Shown one piece after another: positions 63,230 to 64,000 of a stretch of DNA of 64,000 bases (position 1 is its first letter; each line of letters begins with the position of its first letter). The translations under genes were made by a program, and so were the position numbers. Below the pieces are notes generated by a model. The model did no database searches. It was given only the letters and a program-made list of their open reading frames with translations, and had not been told where the DNA came from. Origin of the DNA: Geomonas paludis (GTDB lineage Bacteria; Desulfobacterota; Desulfuromonadia; Geobacterales; Geobacteraceae); contig NZ_BLXY01000008.1 of NCBI RefSeq assembly GCF_014193585.1, positions 62,001 through 126,000 of the forward strand. Reading direction: 5' to 3'.

Positions 63230-63331
63230 GGTCCGACGTCGGACCAGTCGGACAGAGACAAAGGGGACAGGCACCTGGCGGAGCCAGTCCCCCACCGCAA
63301 AGGGGACAGGCACCTGGCGGAGCCAGTCCCC
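63230..63331. repeat. Perfect palindrome plus two REP-like hairpins downstream of motB
   Basis: GGTCCGACGTCGGACC (63230-63245) is a perfect 16-bp palindrome. Two direct 30-bp REP-like hairpins follow at 63263-63292 and 63302-63331. The last touches the motB stop codon. Confidence 0.85.
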
Positions 63332-64000
63332 TACGGCTCGTTGCGCTCGCTCTGCTCGGAGAGGAGGACGATGTCGACGCGGCGGTTCTGGGCGCGCCCG
63401 TCCTCGTCGCTGTTGTCGGCTACCGGGCGATACTCGCCGTAACCGGCCGCGGAGATGCGGGCGGGGTCGAAATCTTCCTGCTTGGTGAGGTACTGCAGCA
63501 CGTTGGTGGCGCGCGTGGTGGAAAGCTCCCAGTTGGACGGGAAGGCGGCGGTGCTGATGGGGATGTTGTCGGTGTGCCCCTCGACCCGGACCGCGTTGGA
63601 ATAGCTGGCCAGGGAGGCGACCACGTCCTTCAACAGGTTCAAAGAGCTCTGCTTCAAGGTGGCGCTGCCGCTGTCGAAGAAGCCGGCTTCCTTCAGGCTC
63701 ACCACCAGGCCGCGCTGGGTCACCGAGACCGAGACCTTGTTCTGCGCCCCCGCCTTCATCAGGTACGCCTCGATGGACGCCTTGGAGGCCCGGAAGTCCT
63801 GCTCGCTGCCGCGGGTCCTGGTGCTCACCCGCTTGGGGGCCTGGGTGATCTTGTGGATGGAGGGGATGACGCTCATGGAACCCGCGTCGATGACGGTGGG
63901 CTTCTGGCCGGCCGAGGTGGTGCTGTAGCCGAAGGACTCGCGCATGGAGGCCAGCACCTCTTCGGCCTTCTTCTTGTCGGTCTGGCTCATGGCGTAGAGC
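63331..64000 (-). CDS. motB: MotB/OmpA-family flagellar stator protein (partial, N-terminus outside window)
   Basis: The visible part is the periplasmic OmpA-like domain: LVVSLKEAGFFDSGSATLKQ, VRVEGHTDNIPISTAAFPSN, WELSTTRATNVLQYL and GYGEYRPVADNSDEDGRAQN ending RRVDIVLL. This is the peptidoglycan-binding signature of MotB. The frame is open to the window edge, reading LYAMSQTDKKKAEE, which is what follows the MotB membrane helix, so the internal ATG at 63990 is not the real start. MotA and the helix should lie just outside. Confidence 0.88.
   Translation of the reverse strand, partial: LYAMSQTDKKKAEEVLASMRESFGYSTTSAGQKPTVIDAGSMSVIPSIHKITQAPKRVSTRTRGSEQDFRASKASIEAYLMKAGAQNKVSVSVTQRGLVVSLKEAGFFDSGSATLKQSSLNLLKDVVASLASYSNAVRVEGHTDNIPISTAAFPSNWELSTTRATNVLQYLTKQEDFDPARISAAGYGEYRPVADNSDEDGRAQNRRVDIVLLSEQSERNEP

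Noticed and set aside
63331-63990. Complete short OmpA-domain protein starting at the ATG at 63990
   Set aside because: The frame stays open to the window edge and reads LYAMSQTD, the usual end of the MotB membrane helix, so this is a truncated MotB.

Overview
This is a GC-rich chromosomal window from a motile deltaproteobacterium. It is most probably a member of the Geobacterales (Geobacter, Citrifermentans or Geomonas type). I infer this from the run of housekeeping genes (his genes, murA, prmC, prfA, a DUF1385 gene, thyX, rpmE, rho), the short-form HisG, ThyX in the thymidylate role, and the many small palindromic repeats between genes. The species assignment is inference, not proof. No rRNA, tRNA, CRISPR array, transposase or phage gene was seen.

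Layout. (1) 1-12067, all minus strand: a housekeeping run read right to left as a GGQ-domain release-factor-like gene, rho, rpmE, thyX, DUF1385, prfA, prmC, murA, hisG, hisD, hisB, hisH and hisA (cut by the window edge). Most gaps carry a different family of dispersed or tandem repeat. (2) 12068-15196: repeats, a Tat-type metallophosphoesterase, a cytidylate-kinase-like protein, a MITE-like inverted-repeat element and an EamA transporter. (3) 15356-51853, plus strand: a large glycan biosynthesis and glycosyltransfer island. It starts with a GT61 enzyme, a GT2-TPR protein, a TPR/Ig-like protein and a double GT2 protein. A long overlapping operon (23120-38904) follows: CMP-nonulosonate synthetase, nonulosonate synthase, hydrolysing 2-epimerase, HisF-like, HisH-like, PseA/WbpG-like amidotransferase, methyltransferases, two B12-type radical SAM enzymes, an asparagine synthetase family amidotransferase, a polyprenyl-type GT2, a GT-C-like membrane protein and a Maf/GT42-like protein. 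A second block (39214-51853) holds a fatty-acyl-AMP ligase, an SGNH-ACP-GT2 fusion, a three-glycosyltransferase TPR giant and two SPINDLY/OGT (GT41) proteins, one fused to a NodZ/FUT8-like fucosyltransferase domain. (4) 52106-54501, minus strand: flagellin, an unknown protein, FlbT and FlaF. (5) 54720-63087, minus strand: two giant proteins built from five tandem TPR + GT9-like modules, and a GT1/GT4-type glycosyltransferase. (6) 63331-64000, minus strand: the C-terminal part of MotB.

How it fits together. The island sits between flagellin and motB. Its operons are preceded by sequences matching RpoN (sigma-54) promoters with exact GG-N10-GC spacing (16472, 20018, 23008, 63130 minus, and a weaker one at 15302) and by sigma-28 (FliA) promoters (18487, and 54656 minus for flagellin). 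I therefore read it as a flagellum-coupled glycosylation island. It would make an N-acetamidino (amidinated) nonulosonic acid of the legionaminic/pseudaminic/sialic class, and possibly acylated, methylated and amidated sugars, and transfer them to flagellin or another surface protein. The sugar's exact identity cannot be settled here because no dehydratase, aminotransferase or acetyltransferase (LegB/C/H or PseB/C/H type) lies in the window.

Most notable observations: the ligase + SGNH-ACP-GT2 acyl system, the OGT-NodZ fusion with a dispersed repeat at its domain junction, an in-frame repeat in the asparagine synthetase linker, the Maf/GT42-like transferase candidate, an alphaproteobacterial-type flagellin/FlbT/FlaF set, and two near-identical inverted 124-bp repeats bracketing the nonulosonate operon.
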